A stretch of 64,000 nucleotides of DNA from the NCBI GenBank assembly GCA_013815685.1, contig JACDFR010000003.1, positions 62,001-126,000 on the forward strand, read 5' to 3'. Below are positions 44,141 through 52,452 of the stretch, piece after piece. The notes beneath the pieces were generated by a model. The model did no database searches. It was not told the origin of the DNA and worked only from the letters and a program-made list of their open reading frames with translations. The position numbers and the translations under genes are program-made. This DNA comes from Ramlibacter sp. Lineage in GTDB: Bacteria; Pseudomonadota; Gammaproteobacteria; Burkholderiales; Burkholderiaceae_C. The number at the start of each line of letters is the position of its first letter. Positions within the stretch are counted from its first letter, which is position 1.

Positions 44141-45478
44141 TCACTGAAGCGATTGGACGGCGGTCAATGCCCGTTCGATATCATCCTCGCTATTGACAAT
44201 GCCCGCCGAAAATCGGGCGCAGGGTACGCCATAAGGTGAGCCGCTCGCAATCACGCCAACTTGCCGAAGCCGCTGCACGACTTCTCGGGGAGGAACGCCG
44301 ATGACGTCGAAGGACACAAAGCCCGCCGACAGTTCAGGGCGTTGCGGCGAGTGAAGGCGGACGAGCTTCATCCCCGCGAGCCCTTCTTTCAGCCAGCCGT
44401 TGAGCTCGAGAATGCGATTGGACACGCGCGTCCTGCCGATTCGCTCGTGGAAACGGAAAGCCTCGGCGACAGCCCAGAGATGCTCGTAGGCCAAAAATCC
44501 CCCGGGACTGAGCCAGGAGGCTTCCGTGGGGCCTTTCGGCGCGCGTGACTCGCGCCAGGCGTTGCTTGGCTCCCTGGCCATCAGCGACGGAATCGTGGCC
44601 TGCACGAGTGCCCAGCTGCTGGCCTTTCCCCACACGATACCGGTTCCATGAGGACCCAGGATCCACTTGTGCGTGCCGGCGGCGAAAAAATCGCAGCCCA
44701 TGTCCGCCACGTTCTCATCGAGCACTCCAAAGCCGTGCACGCCGTCTACCACGAGGATGATGCGATCAGCGTCGCTTCGCCCTTCGTTCACAGGCTTGAG
44801 CGCTGCGGAAACCGCTGTGACCGGCAGCACCACACCCATTGCGGAATGCACCCATGTCATCGCCAAGACACGCGTCTCCGGCCGGATGGCCTTGATGAGC
44901 CTGTCCACCATTTCGCCAACCGACGCCTTCGGACTTTCCTCATAGAGGCGGACCTGGCGCATGGTTCCCCCCCACTTCTGCGTCGCCAGGCGTATCGCCT
45001 CGTAGTGCGGGTAGAACTCATGCGTCGAGGTAAGAATTTCCTGGCCGGCGCGCAGGGCCAAGCCGTTGTAGATCAAGGACAGGCCCAGCGTCGTGTTGCC
45101 TGTCAGCGCGATCTCATCGGCCGACCCACCGACGTATTTATGAATCTGGTTGACGACATGCCGCCACAGCGCCTGTTCAGGTTTCGCGAACATGTTGTCG
45201 TTGAGAAAAGAGTGGGGATCGTTGTCCAATGCATTTCGATAATGGTCGATCGAGTCACGCACCGGCTTCGGATAAGAAGCCAGATAAAAGTTGGCAAGGT
45301 GCGCCAGACGCCGATCGAGATTGAACTGCCCCCGGATTGATGCCCAGTCCATCGGGTCATAAGCGTGGACGGCCTCGAAAATCTGGGTGGAAGCCGCGGC
45401 GGCATACCCACCAGTCGAGGTACTTGAGGAAGATTTGCCGGCACTTTGCTGGCCGAGCTCAACGTTCAGCGTCTCCAT
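44141..45478 (-). CDS. Class V PLP-dependent enzyme (isopenicillin N epimerase / cysteine desulfurase-like)
   Basis: A 445-residue fold-type I PLP protein. After a Ser/Thr/Gly-rich N-terminus, DPMDWASIRGQFNLD and LANFYLASYPKPV follow the isopenicillin N epimerase-like pattern. The cofactor site includes TGNTTLGLSLI, VVDGVHGFGVLD (Asp for the pyridine nitrogen) and the Schiff-base lysine in AGTHKWILGPHGTG (about residue 262). Start 45478 has GGAGG upstream. It is the last gene of the island operon. Members act as C-S lyases, desulfurases or epimerases, so it probably processes an amino-acid-derived intermediate, but the reaction is unknown. Confidence 0.83.
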   Translation of the reverse strand: METLNVELGQQSAGKSSSSTSTGGYAAAASTQIFEAVHAYDPMDWASIRGQFNLDRRLAHLANFYLASYPKPVRDSIDHYRNALDNDPHSFLNDNMFAKPEQALWRHVVNQIHKYVGGSADEIALTGNTTLGLSLIYNGLALRAGQEILTSTHEFYPHYEAIRLATQKWGGTMRQVRLYEESPKASVGEMVDRLIKAIRPETRVLAMTWVHSAMGVVLPVTAVSAALKPVNEGRSDADRIILVVDGVHGFGVLDENVADMGCDFFAAGTHKWILGPHGTGIVWGKASSWALVQATIPSLMAREPSNAWRESRAPKGPTEASWLSPGGFLAYEHLWAVAEAFRFHERIGRTRVSNRILELNGWLKEGLAGMKLVRLHSPQRPELSAGFVSFDVIGVPPREVVQRLRQVGVIASGSPYGVPCARFSAGIVNSEDDIERALTAVQSLQ

Positions 45479-45515
45479 TTCATACCTCCGGTGCAGTGGA
45501 TCTCTGATGGCCGCC

Positions 45516-46736
45516 TTAGGGAGCCGCTCGTGCAACAGCAGGAGTCAGCGCATTGCGCGTCAAGGCCCAAAAAATGAGTGCAGACACGCTGATCCCCAGG
45601 CCCAGCCAGCAGACTCCGGCCCATCCAGCGTGCGAAAAAGTGTAGGTCGCAGCGATCGCCCCCAACCCAAGGCCCGCGGCATAGAAAAGCATGTAGCAGC
45701 CGACGAGACGGCTGTGCATTTCAGGGCGGGTCTTGAAAATCATGCTTTGGTTGATGACGTGGACCGCTTGCCCGCCCAAGTCCAGGAGCACGATCCCGAC
45801 ACAGAGCACAACCAATGAGTGGGGAAGCAGGGCAATCGGTGCCCACGCCACGACCATGCACAGCAGGGCCAGAAAGGTGGTTCGCTCGCCCAGCCCCCTG
45901 TCGGCCAGCCGTCCCGCACGCGCAGCAGCCAGAGCACCTGCAATGCCCACAAAGCCAAATGCGCCGATGGCAGTGTGCGATAACTGGTAAGGCTCGGCTC
46001 GCAGCGGAAGAACGAGCGCGCTCCAGAATGCGCCGAAGGCGGCAAAGATCATCATCCCGAGGACGCCACGGACCTGGAGCACGCGTTCGCTCGCCAGGAG
46101 GTCGAACATCGAAGCAAGCAGCTGGGAGTACCTGAGTTTGACCGGGGCTAGCGACAGCCGGGGAAGCGAACGCACGAATACCATCAGCATGACGGCCGCG
46201 AGCCCGGCGGAAACTACGAATACGGCACGCCACCCAGCTATATCGGCGACGATGCCTGAAAGCGAACGGGCACCCAGGACACCCACCAGAACGCCGCTCT
46301 GAATCGTTCCGATGATCCGGCCCCGCTCGGACGGCGTGGAAAGAGTGGCCGCATAGGCAATGATGCCCTGTGTTACCGCGGTACCCAGGAGGCCAAGACC
46401 TGCCATCCCGATTAGAAGAAGCAATGGGCTCGATGACACCGAAATCACCAGCAAAACGAAAGCCAGCAGCGCCAATTCCGCGCACAGAAGCACCTTCCGG
46501 TTCAGCAAGTCCCCGAGAGGAACTACAAATAGCAGAGCGAGAGCGCAGCCTGCCTGGGTGGCCGTGATGACGCCGCCCACCGCGGCGTTCGAGATGCTGA
46601 ACTCCTGCGCGACGACATCGAGCAGGGGCTGCACGTAATAGACATTGGCAACACTTGTCGCCGCGCAGGCAGCCATGATCAGCAAGGCCGCTTGCGATAG
46701 GACCGACATGGGTTCAGGTCGTGCGGTGTGTTCCAT
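45516..46736 (-). CDS. MFS transporter, drug/metabolite efflux type
   Basis: A 406-residue major facilitator protein with about twelve membrane helices. The loop 2-3 motif is visible as PLGDLLNRKVLL, and VYYVQPLLDVVAQEFSIS at the N-terminus and SGVLVGVLGARSLSGIVAD (motif C-like) mark it as a DHA1-type exporter related to YnfM. ATG 46736 is preceded by GGAGG. Its place between a peptidase and a PLP enzyme in the island operon suggests export of the pathway product. Confidence 0.87.
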   Translation of the reverse strand: MEHTARPEPMSVLSQAALLIMAACAATSVANVYYVQPLLDVVAQEFSISNAAVGGVITATQAGCALALLFVVPLGDLLNRKVLLCAELALLAFVLLVISVSSSPLLLLIGMAGLGLLGTAVTQGIIAYAATLSTPSERGRIIGTIQSGVLVGVLGARSLSGIVADIAGWRAVFVVSAGLAAVMLMVFVRSLPRLSLAPVKLRYSQLLASMFDLLASERVLQVRGVLGMMIFAAFGAFWSALVLPLRAEPYQLSHTAIGAFGFVGIAGALAAARAGRLADRGLGERTTFLALLCMVVAWAPIALLPHSLVVLCVGIVLLDLGGQAVHVINQSMIFKTRPEMHSRLVGCYMLFYAAGLGLGAIAATYTFSHAGWAGVCWLGLGISVSALIFWALTRNALTPAVARAAP

Positions 46737-46794
46737 AATCCTCCCCGGCGGTTGCAACATGCAATCACATTCCATTCTAGAGGGGCATCAACGG

Positions 46795-48144
46795 CTACCC
46801 CTGGTACCCGCTGACGTACGACTCGATGAGCCGAGCACCGACGTGTAGTGCCTCAACAGGAATTCTTTCATCGGTTCCGTGAATCAAGGCCATGTAGGCC
46901 ATGCCCTTGGGCATCGCAACAGGAAGAAATCCATACGTCTGGATATCGAGCCGGTTGAAATGCCGTGCATCCGTGGTTCCAGGCAGCAGCATCGGGACGG
47001 GGATTACGCCGGGGTACTCCTTACGCAAAAGGGCTTCCAGCCGTTCGTACTGGCTCATGTCCGTTTCGGACTTTTGCCTCGGCTGCGCGTGCACCGTGAA
47101 TTTTGTGCCGAAGGGCGCCAGTTTCCTGAGCCGTTCCAATATATTCTCAAGACTGTCTCCCGGCACCAGACGCGCATCCATCTCGACCACGGCGATGCTG
47201 GGAACGACATTGCGTTTTGTTCCGCACTGAATCATCGTCACGGTGACTGAGGAAGCCATGCAAGACGACAGTGCTGAAGCCCTGTCCCCCAGCACCCGAA
47301 TAATCAGGGGAGCAACTTTCGGAATGCCCAGCAGGCGAAGGGCGGCCGAAGCAACAGGGCCCACGCTGGAAGCCATCGTCCGCAGCATGCGTTTTGTCGG
47401 TACCGTTTCGACGATGGGAAAGACCAGACTCGACACCTTCTGCACGAACCTGGCTGCCGACACGGCGGCATTGGCAGTCCCCTTCAGGGCGGCATGACCG
47501 CCGGCCTCGAAGATGTTCGCGGTTATACCGACGAACTGGCGTTCGTCGACTTGAATAGGAACGAACCTGCTGCCGAACAGGTCGAAACTGAACCCGCCAA
47601 ACTCTCCTATCGCGTGTCTCACCCCAGCGAACAGCTCGGGGTGGTCGTCAACGAGAAAGCCGGCTCCGTTCTGGCCGCCAGTCTCCTCGTCGCAGAGCAC
47701 GCACAAGACCACATCCCCGGGAGGGGGGCTGTCCCGCATCGCGACAAACGCCGCGATCAGCATTGCAAGCCCGCCCTTCATGTCCAGGGCACCCCGGCCC
47801 CATATGAACCCATCCTTCATGAGCCCCGCGAAGGGATCGACTGTCCATCTCTGGCCCGAAACGGGAACCACGTCGATGTGGCCGGTCAATAGCAAGGGGG
47901 GAGCAACCCCACGGCCGGGCAGCCTGGCCACAAGGTTCGGGCGCATGGCATCGCGGGCATATATCGTGCTGTCGATGCCAAGCAGGCCCAACACTTCCTG
48001 GATGAAACCCACACAAGCGCGCACGTCTCCGGGGGGATTTTCCGTGGGAAACCTGATCAGCTCCTGAAGCAGGACAACCGGATCGACCAGATTGCCACGG
48101 ATGCAGCCGGTTACTGCCAAAGAGGACTGAAGCGCTGCGTTCAT
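46795..48144 (-). CDS. M20-family metallopeptidase / amidohydrolase
   Basis: A 449-residue dizinc hydrolase of the ArgE/DapE/CPG2 family. Ligand motifs are LLTGHIDVVPVSG (H), WGRGALDMKGG (bridging D), LCDEETGG (catalytic and ligand glutamates) and PGTTDARHF, with a C-terminal histidine in LIHGTDERIPVEAL. Its ATG overlaps the ferredoxin stop as ATGA. In the operon with an N-acyltransferase it could remove an acyl group or hydrolyse a peptide-like intermediate, an acylate-then-deacylate logic seen in some natural-product pathways. The real substrate is unknown. Confidence 0.87.
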   Translation of the reverse strand: MNAALQSSLAVTGCIRGNLVDPVVLLQELIRFPTENPPGDVRACVGFIQEVLGLLGIDSTIYARDAMRPNLVARLPGRGVAPPLLLTGHIDVVPVSGQRWTVDPFAGLMKDGFIWGRGALDMKGGLAMLIAAFVAMRDSPPPGDVVLCVLCDEETGGQNGAGFLVDDHPELFAGVRHAIGEFGGFSFDLFGSRFVPIQVDERQFVGITANIFEAGGHAALKGTANAAVSAARFVQKVSSLVFPIVETVPTKRMLRTMASSVGPVASAALRLLGIPKVAPLIIRVLGDRASALSSCMASSVTVTMIQCGTKRNVVPSIAVVEMDARLVPGDSLENILERLRKLAPFGTKFTVHAQPRQKSETDMSQYERLEALLRKEYPGVIPVPMLLPGTTDARHFNRLDIQTYGFLPVAMPKGMAYMALIHGTDERIPVEALHVGARLIESYVSGYQG

Positions 48145-48440
48145 AGAGAGGGTCCCGTGTACGGTTGCGTGTCCGAATAGGAGATCAGCATGTCGGTGAG
48201 CGGCCGTGTACAGCAAACGAAGACAATATCCCCGCGGGCGAATTTCGCGTTCACCGGCGTGTTCAGGCGTATGAATTCCCCCTGGACGACGCGGCACCTG
48301 CACCTGGTGCATTTCCCGGCGCCGCAACCGTAGGGCACCGTGATTCCGCTCTGCAACGCCCCGTCCAGCAATGTCTGATCGGGGCGGCACGAGAAGATCT
48401 TGACTTCGGGTTGGAGAATAGTCACCGTGAAAGCGCGCAT
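48141..48440 (-). CDS. Plant-type [2Fe-2S] ferredoxin
   Basis: A 99-residue electron carrier. The cluster ligands follow the plant-type pattern: C39 and C44 in YGCGAGKC, C47 in TRCRC and the distal cysteine in FVCCTRPL near 75-76 (two adjacent cysteines, one the ligand). It lies four bases after the P-loop gene and overlaps the peptidase gene. A dedicated ferredoxin in the operon fits the need of the di-iron oxidase for electrons. Confidence 0.92.
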   Translation of the reverse strand: MRAFTVTILQPEVKIFSCRPDQTLLDGALQSGITVPYGCGAGKCTRCRCRVVQGEFIRLNTPVNAKFARGDIVFVCCTRPLTDMLISYSDTQPYTGPSL

Positions 48441-48444
48441 GGGG

Positions 48445-49332
48445 TTAACTGACGGCTAGCGATTCCAGCAGGGAGGTCATGGCTTCATCAAACCCGGCGT
48501 CGATCATGCTTGGAAGCAGCGGCGGGATAGCCACTTCGGCAAGCACTTTCTGTTTCTCCACGACCTGCGAAGTCCGTATCAAGGAAAAGTTTTTCCACAC
48601 CGCATGCTCTCTCGGTTCATGGTCTTTCGCCCAGTTCGAATCCAGATCGATCTCCTGTGTTGCGATGAAGTTCTCTCGATAAAGTGGTCCATCGTAGAGT
48701 TGCAGGTAGCCGTGGTTGACGGCAACTACATAGTCGAATTGGTTCAAGCCGAGCCATGGCATCGCGGAAAAGCCCGAGCTTTCGTACACGACGTTGTCGT
48801 ACTCCGCAAGTATCCTGCGATGAGCTTGCGCAATCGAATCGGGGAGGTACTTGGCGACCATGAGGTTCAGCTCCTGGAGAGAGGAGAAATCGTAGACGGT
48901 GACGCCGTCGCTTGAAGCGAGCTTTTCGAAGTGACGCTCCAAGCCCAGGCCGGCGATCCGCCGCCGATCCAGCGCGAGGACGTGCCTTGCCGGATCGCCG
49001 CCCATCGTGCACCGCGCGGCGATCGTTGGACAGTACTCACCCTTGTGATCATGGCGTGCTGGGGCAACGAGGCGCAACGCCGGTGATATCGTTTCTTCAG
49101 GAAACGGAGACCCGGCCTCGCGGCACAGCAGATATGCATCATTCCCATACAACCTGCCCTCCCCAAGTGCACGGGCCACGTTCGGCCAGTCCTTGTACAG
49201 CCAGAACTCTCCGGCAGGCTTGAACGGACTGACCCGCAGTCCTCGGCCCAGTAAGACCCTGATGGCCGACCGGGCTGCAGTCGTTTTTCCGGCATCGGAC
49301 ATAGCAAGTGATGCGACCAGGAGTCTGGGCAT
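48445..49332 (-). CDS. P-loop NTPase of the dethiobiotin synthetase/CobQ-like class, function unknown
   Basis: A 295-residue protein. The N-terminus LLVASLAMSDAGKTTAARSA followed by RGLRVSPFKPAGEFWLY resembles BioD/CobB ligases, in which GxxxxGKT and the PFKP lysine bind ATP; here the first glycine of the loop is A10, while G15-K16-T17 are kept. YDNVVYESSGFSAMP near residue 182 corresponds to the BioD strand with its metal-binding glutamate. The rest is not familiar. It may activate a carboxylate with ATP. GGAG lies six bases before ATG 49332. Gene order places it between acyltransferase and ferredoxin. Confidence 0.65.
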   Translation of the reverse strand: MPRLLVASLAMSDAGKTTAARSAIRVLLGRGLRVSPFKPAGEFWLYKDWPNVARALGEGRLYGNDAYLLCREAGSPFPEETISPALRLVAPARHDHKGEYCPTIAARCTMGGDPARHVLALDRRRIAGLGLERHFEKLASSDGVTVYDFSSLQELNLMVAKYLPDSIAQAHRRILAEYDNVVYESSGFSAMPWLGLNQFDYVVAVNHGYLQLYDGPLYRENFIATQEIDLDSNWAKDHEPREHAVWKNFSLIRTSQVVEKQKVLAEVAIPPLLPSMIDAGFDEAMTSLLESLAVS

Positions 49333-49380
49333 GACGATCTCCAGTAAGTGATCTGCAAGTCTGTGAAATGGGTTCGCCGC

Positions 49381-50067
49381 CTATATCCGCTTCGGGTGCT
49401 TGGCGACACCCGCGGATCCACGGAACTTGGTATTGCGCCACAGCCGCGGTCCGATTTTGGCCGCGTGTTTTGCAATGCTGCCCGACACGATGGTGTAGCC
49501 GCCGCGATTCCGATGCGGAATCTGAAAGCTGCCGGCCACCGGGCGTGAGGCCGGCGATTCGGGCAATGCGACATACGCGAAATATCTCGTTATCCCGGTC
49601 AAGGCGAGGTAGATACCGCCGAAGAGGAGCAAGCCGTTCGTTACCTTCCTGTCCGGCCTGGAACTCACGAGCCGGCTTACTTCGACGGTCCGCTTCAGAG
49701 AGTGCGTCCCCAGGTTGGCGGTCAGGAAGTTCTCAGTGACGAAATCGAGGACTTCGAATGGATGGGGAACCGCGCGGACGGCAGCGAAAATTTCATCCTC
49801 GGCCGAGCGCAACTCGGCTACGAAAGCCGTGGCAGTGCGATCAAAGCGGTCCAGGCCGTTGCCGTCCAGCTCGTCTATCAGATAGGCGGATTTTGCGTTC
49901 CGGTAGACGTCGCAGCGAAGCCTTCCAATGTTCGCGAGCGTCCGCGGATCTCGTGATATCCGGTATCGCACATCCGTCCTCCGGGCTGTGCACAGGAGAT
50001 AGGTGTCCGCGCACACGGCGGCCACATACTCGGCAATGGTCGATAGAGCTAATGAAGCGGGGCGCAT
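49381..50067 (-). CDS. FeeM/autoinducer-synthase-like N-acyltransferase (second copy)
   Basis: A 228-residue protein of the acyl-ACP-using GNAT group. YRNAKSAYLIDELDGNGLDR near 55-74 with the D-x-(F/Y)-D pattern (DRFDRTATAFVAEL) and TVEVSRLVSS near 127-136, which matches the E-x-S-R element of LuxI/FeeM proteins, support the call. GLLLFGGIYLALTGITRYF follows as the usual helix. It shares little direct identity with the copy at 9164-9934. It sits directly after the second di-iron oxidase gene, repeating the synthase-oxidase pairing of the other cassette. Product unknown. Confidence 0.75.
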   Translation of the reverse strand: MRPASLALSTIAEYVAAVCADTYLLCTARRTDVRYRISRDPRTLANIGRLRCDVYRNAKSAYLIDELDGNGLDRFDRTATAFVAELRSAEDEIFAAVRAVPHPFEVLDFVTENFLTANLGTHSLKRTVEVSRLVSSRPDRKVTNGLLLFGGIYLALTGITRYFAYVALPESPASRPVAGSFQIPHRNRGGYTIVSGSIAKHAAKIGPRLWRNTKFRGSAGVAKHPKRI

Positions 50068-50203
50068 TGGATGTCACCTCAGGGGTTGATCCCATTCGCC
50101 GACGGCAAATCCGCTCGCGACGCGAGCTGGAGCCGGGCAGAGCGGACAGGAATGCTGTTCGGAAGCGGTACGCGGCCCTGGGCCCGTACCTTGGGGATGC
50201 GAT

Positions 50204-50959
50204 CTACGTAATCGCCTCGGGCCGGGGCGTCTTCTGATCGGCCGGGCGCTTCGCAGGCCCCAGGCTGGCAACCCCGAGCCTTCCGTCGGACGACGCAAGC
50301 TCCTGCAGGTACGCCGTGAACAGGAGGTAGTAGGTGTCGATGTAGCGATGCACGCGCTTGACGTCGTCCTCGTCGTGGATCTCCATCGTCACCACACTCC
50401 AGACGTTGCCGATATGGTCTTCGTCGTCATCGACTTCTATGTGCGCCTTGGCCCCATCGATGGCGCCTTTGCCCAGCACACGCTCAAGATTCTTGTTCCA
50501 CTCTCCCTGTGTGTGATACGAGACAAACTCGAGGAAATACGCTTTGCACAGCAACCCCAAGGGGCCTTCATGCTCCAGCGTGTAGTAGATGAATCCCTGG
50601 AGAAGCTGGGTTGAAAGGAACGGCCTGGTGCCGTAGACGGACTCTTCCGTCGCGCCCATCTTCTCGATGTCCTGCAGAAACAGCCGATCGTGCAGCATTT
50701 CCTCGTCCGCATAGCGAGCCCAAAGCTGCGCGGCTCTGGGATTGGTCTTGGTGAGAAGAACCAGTGTCTTCGCGTCGGCCACGCGGGCCAGGCGTATGCG
50801 CAGGATCGTCTGCGTTGTGTGGCGAAGGAAGATGTCGCGCGATATCTCCGACGCCTCGCGGAAGTAACGCCCCATCGGGAACGCCTCGTACATCGTACGG
50901 ATCATGCCGTGCATCTTCTCTTCCACGTCGGTTCGAAGGGATTGAAAATCGATATTCAT
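50204..50959 (-). CDS. Haem-oxygenase-like di-iron oxidase (HDO family, second copy)
   Basis: A 251-residue helical protein of the HDO/iron-containing redox enzyme class, first gene of the island operon. Ligand candidates are E87-x-x-H90 (EEMLHD) and E144 (FLEFVSYH). The third helix reads HIEVDDDEDHIG: either H173-D177 followed by E180, or E175-D179-H182, so one usual histidine is replaced by an acid. Start ATG 50959 has GGAG seven bases upstream. It probably acts with the ferredoxin on the acyltransferase product or an amino acid. The altered ligand set may mean a different metal or reaction. Confidence 0.78.
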   Translation of the reverse strand: MNIDFQSLRTDVEEKMHGMIRTMYEAFPMGRYFREASEISRDIFLRHTTQTILRIRLARVADAKTLVLLTKTNPRAAQLWARYADEEMLHDRLFLQDIEKMGATEESVYGTRPFLSTQLLQGFIYYTLEHEGPLGLLCKAYFLEFVSYHTQGEWNKNLERVLGKGAIDGAKAHIEVDDDEDHIGNVWSVVTMEIHDEDDVKRVHRYIDTYYLLFTAYLQELASSDGRLGVASLGPAKRPADQKTPRPEAIT

Positions 50960-51040
50960 GATTTGTCTCCTACAACAACTTGTGATTGAACTCGTCGATA
51001 GCGCATTACCGAACTGGCTCATGTCCTTGACATCGGTTTT

Positions 51041-51066
51041 TTGCACTCCGGATCCGCTTTGTGCAA
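51041..51066. promoter_or_regulatory. Candidate operator dyad upstream of the island operon
   Basis: TTGCAC (51041-51046) and GTGCAA (51061-51066) form a perfect six-pair inverted repeat with an inner CGGATCCG palindrome (51049-51056). It stands about 80 bases before the di-iron oxidase start. Spacing suits a dimeric regulator; identity unknown. Confidence 0.4.
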
Positions 51067-51126
51067 TTGACATGCATTAAGCGATACCGATATACCATTT
51101 AACTGCAGCTGAATATTTACGCATAG

Positions 51127-51142
51127 CTACTATAGTTAGTAG
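51127..51142. promoter_or_regulatory. CTACTA-TAGT-TAGTAG inverted repeat
   Basis: A perfect six-pair dyad with a four-base spacer in the AT-rich region, flanked by TAGCT (51124-51128) and AGCTA (51146-51150), giving a second imperfect arm. Possible operator or insertion-element end. Confidence 0.3.
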
Positions 51143-51304
51143 ATAAGCTAGAAATAATTTAATCTATTTGAAGTTACGAGTTAAATGGTCATTTTCTTCT
51201 ATGATAATCCTAAATAAAATAATTAGATTAAATGGTTTTTATCGATGGATCGGAAGCGTATTGTTTTCTGGTTAATAGGGAAGATTTGATGGCTGGTAGC
51301 CCAC

Positions 51305-51992
51305 GTGTTCGCAGGTACGCCGCGGCCGCGGCCGCAGGCCGTATTTGCTGGAGTCGATGCTGCGGGTGCACCTGATGCAGGACTGGTTTGCGCTGAGCGA
51401 CCCGGCGATGGAGGAGGCCCTGTACGAGATCGCTTCGCTGCGCACCTTCGCGCATCTGAGCCTGACCGAGGCCATTCCCGACGAGACCACCAGCCTGAAC
51501 TTCCGTCACCTGCTCGAAGAGAACGACCTGGCCGAGGACATCCTGAAGGCGGTCAACGCGCACCTGACGCGCAAGGGCTTGCTTCTGAAGCGAGGCAGCA
51601 TCGTCGATGCCACGATCATTGCCGCGCCCAGTTCCACCAAGAACGCGCAGGGAGAGCGCGATCCGGAGATGCACCAGACGAAGAAGGGCGAGCAGTGGTA
51701 CTTCGGGATAAAGCGCACATCGGCGTGGACGCCGACAGCGGCCTGGTGCACACCGTGACGACCACGCCGGCCAACGAGTCGGATGTGGAACAAGTGGCCG
51801 ACCTGCTGCACGGCAAGGAACACGTCTGGGCCGACTCCGGCTATCGGGGTGGGAGCAGTCCGTGCGAAAACAGCGTGAGGCCCAGGGAACGGGCGCAAAT
51901 GCGTACACGACGCTTGCGGTCAGCGATTCCTGGCTTCATGCCGGTTTGAAACGCCGAGCCAAGTCATGGTTAGGCCTTGTTCAGACCTTCCC
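51305..51992 (+). pseudogene. Truncated, frameshifted IS5-family transposase
   Basis: The middle of an IS5-type transposase is readable: [39 protein letters not shown] and [18 protein letters not shown] in one frame, then [20 protein letters not shown] and [10 protein letters not shown] in another after a lost G near 51710. The first 80 or so residues and the last part with the catalytic glutamate are missing. CCTTGTTCAGACCTTCCC at 51975-51992 looks like the right terminal repeat. The left end is absent. Non-functional remnant. Confidence 0.82.
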
Positions 51993-52071
51993 AAGCACGA
52001 GGAAAGAGTTTCAAGCTGCCGGCCTGAACGCGGCGTGCCTGTTTACCTGCAGGAAGCCTGCTGGTCTTCGG

Positions 52072-52404
52072 CTAACGATTGGGGCCCCCGCGCGCGTCTT
52101 TCATCAGGGTCCGCAGGAATTGAACCGCTGCATAAATGACCGCTTGTAGTTTCGCTGTCCGCGACCTTCGCCGATTTGAGCAACGCGCCGCCCAAATCGA
52201 CGGAAGAGCGATATCGCCAAAATCAAATGGCGTTGGCAAAACAGGCGTGCAAGCGCAGCCGCCCATCCCTCCTCCACTCCCCTGACCCATTAGGCCTGTC
52301 GGGTCAAAGAAACTGACCGGGCCCCCCCCACATAGGTGAAGTCTTAAAAAGCTGCGGCTCAGATTCACGGACCACCGACGGCGCATACCTTCAGTTCCTT
52401 TCAA
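52072..52404 (-). pseudogene. Rhs-family C-terminal tip remnant
   Basis: On the minus strand GGGPVSFFDPTGLMGQGSGG matches the conserved end of an Rhs core (normally GGNPVSFFDPTGL), after which the variable toxin tip begins. The TYVGG part just before reads in another frame, the break falling in a run of eight G (near 52322-52329). The following sequence (CACTPVLPTPFDFGDIALP) is a short unfamiliar tip. No complete Rhs protein is present. Confidence 0.6.
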
Positions 52405-52452
52405 ACACTTCGGGGTTTAAGCTGAGCTTATCGGCACCTTTATTTCTGCGCA

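Larger units (their letters stand above)
50960..51304. other. AT-rich regulatory/junction region upstream of the island operon
   Basis: About 345 bases without a gene and much richer in A and T than the surroundings, especially 51070-51240. It contains a dyad at 51041-51066, a plus-strand TTGACA (51067-51072) and TATACC (51091-51096) 18 bases apart, a CTACTA/TAGTAG inverted repeat, and three copies of TTAAATGGT (51094-51102 inverted, 51181-51189, 51228-51236). It probably holds the operon promoter and the old insertion junction. Confidence 0.55.

Noticed and set aside
51041-51066. LuxR-type lux box upstream of the island operon
   Set aside because: The dyad arms and spacing (TTGCAC-N14-GTGCAA) do not match the usual 20-base lux box and no LuxR-type gene is nearby, so it is recorded only as an operator candidate.
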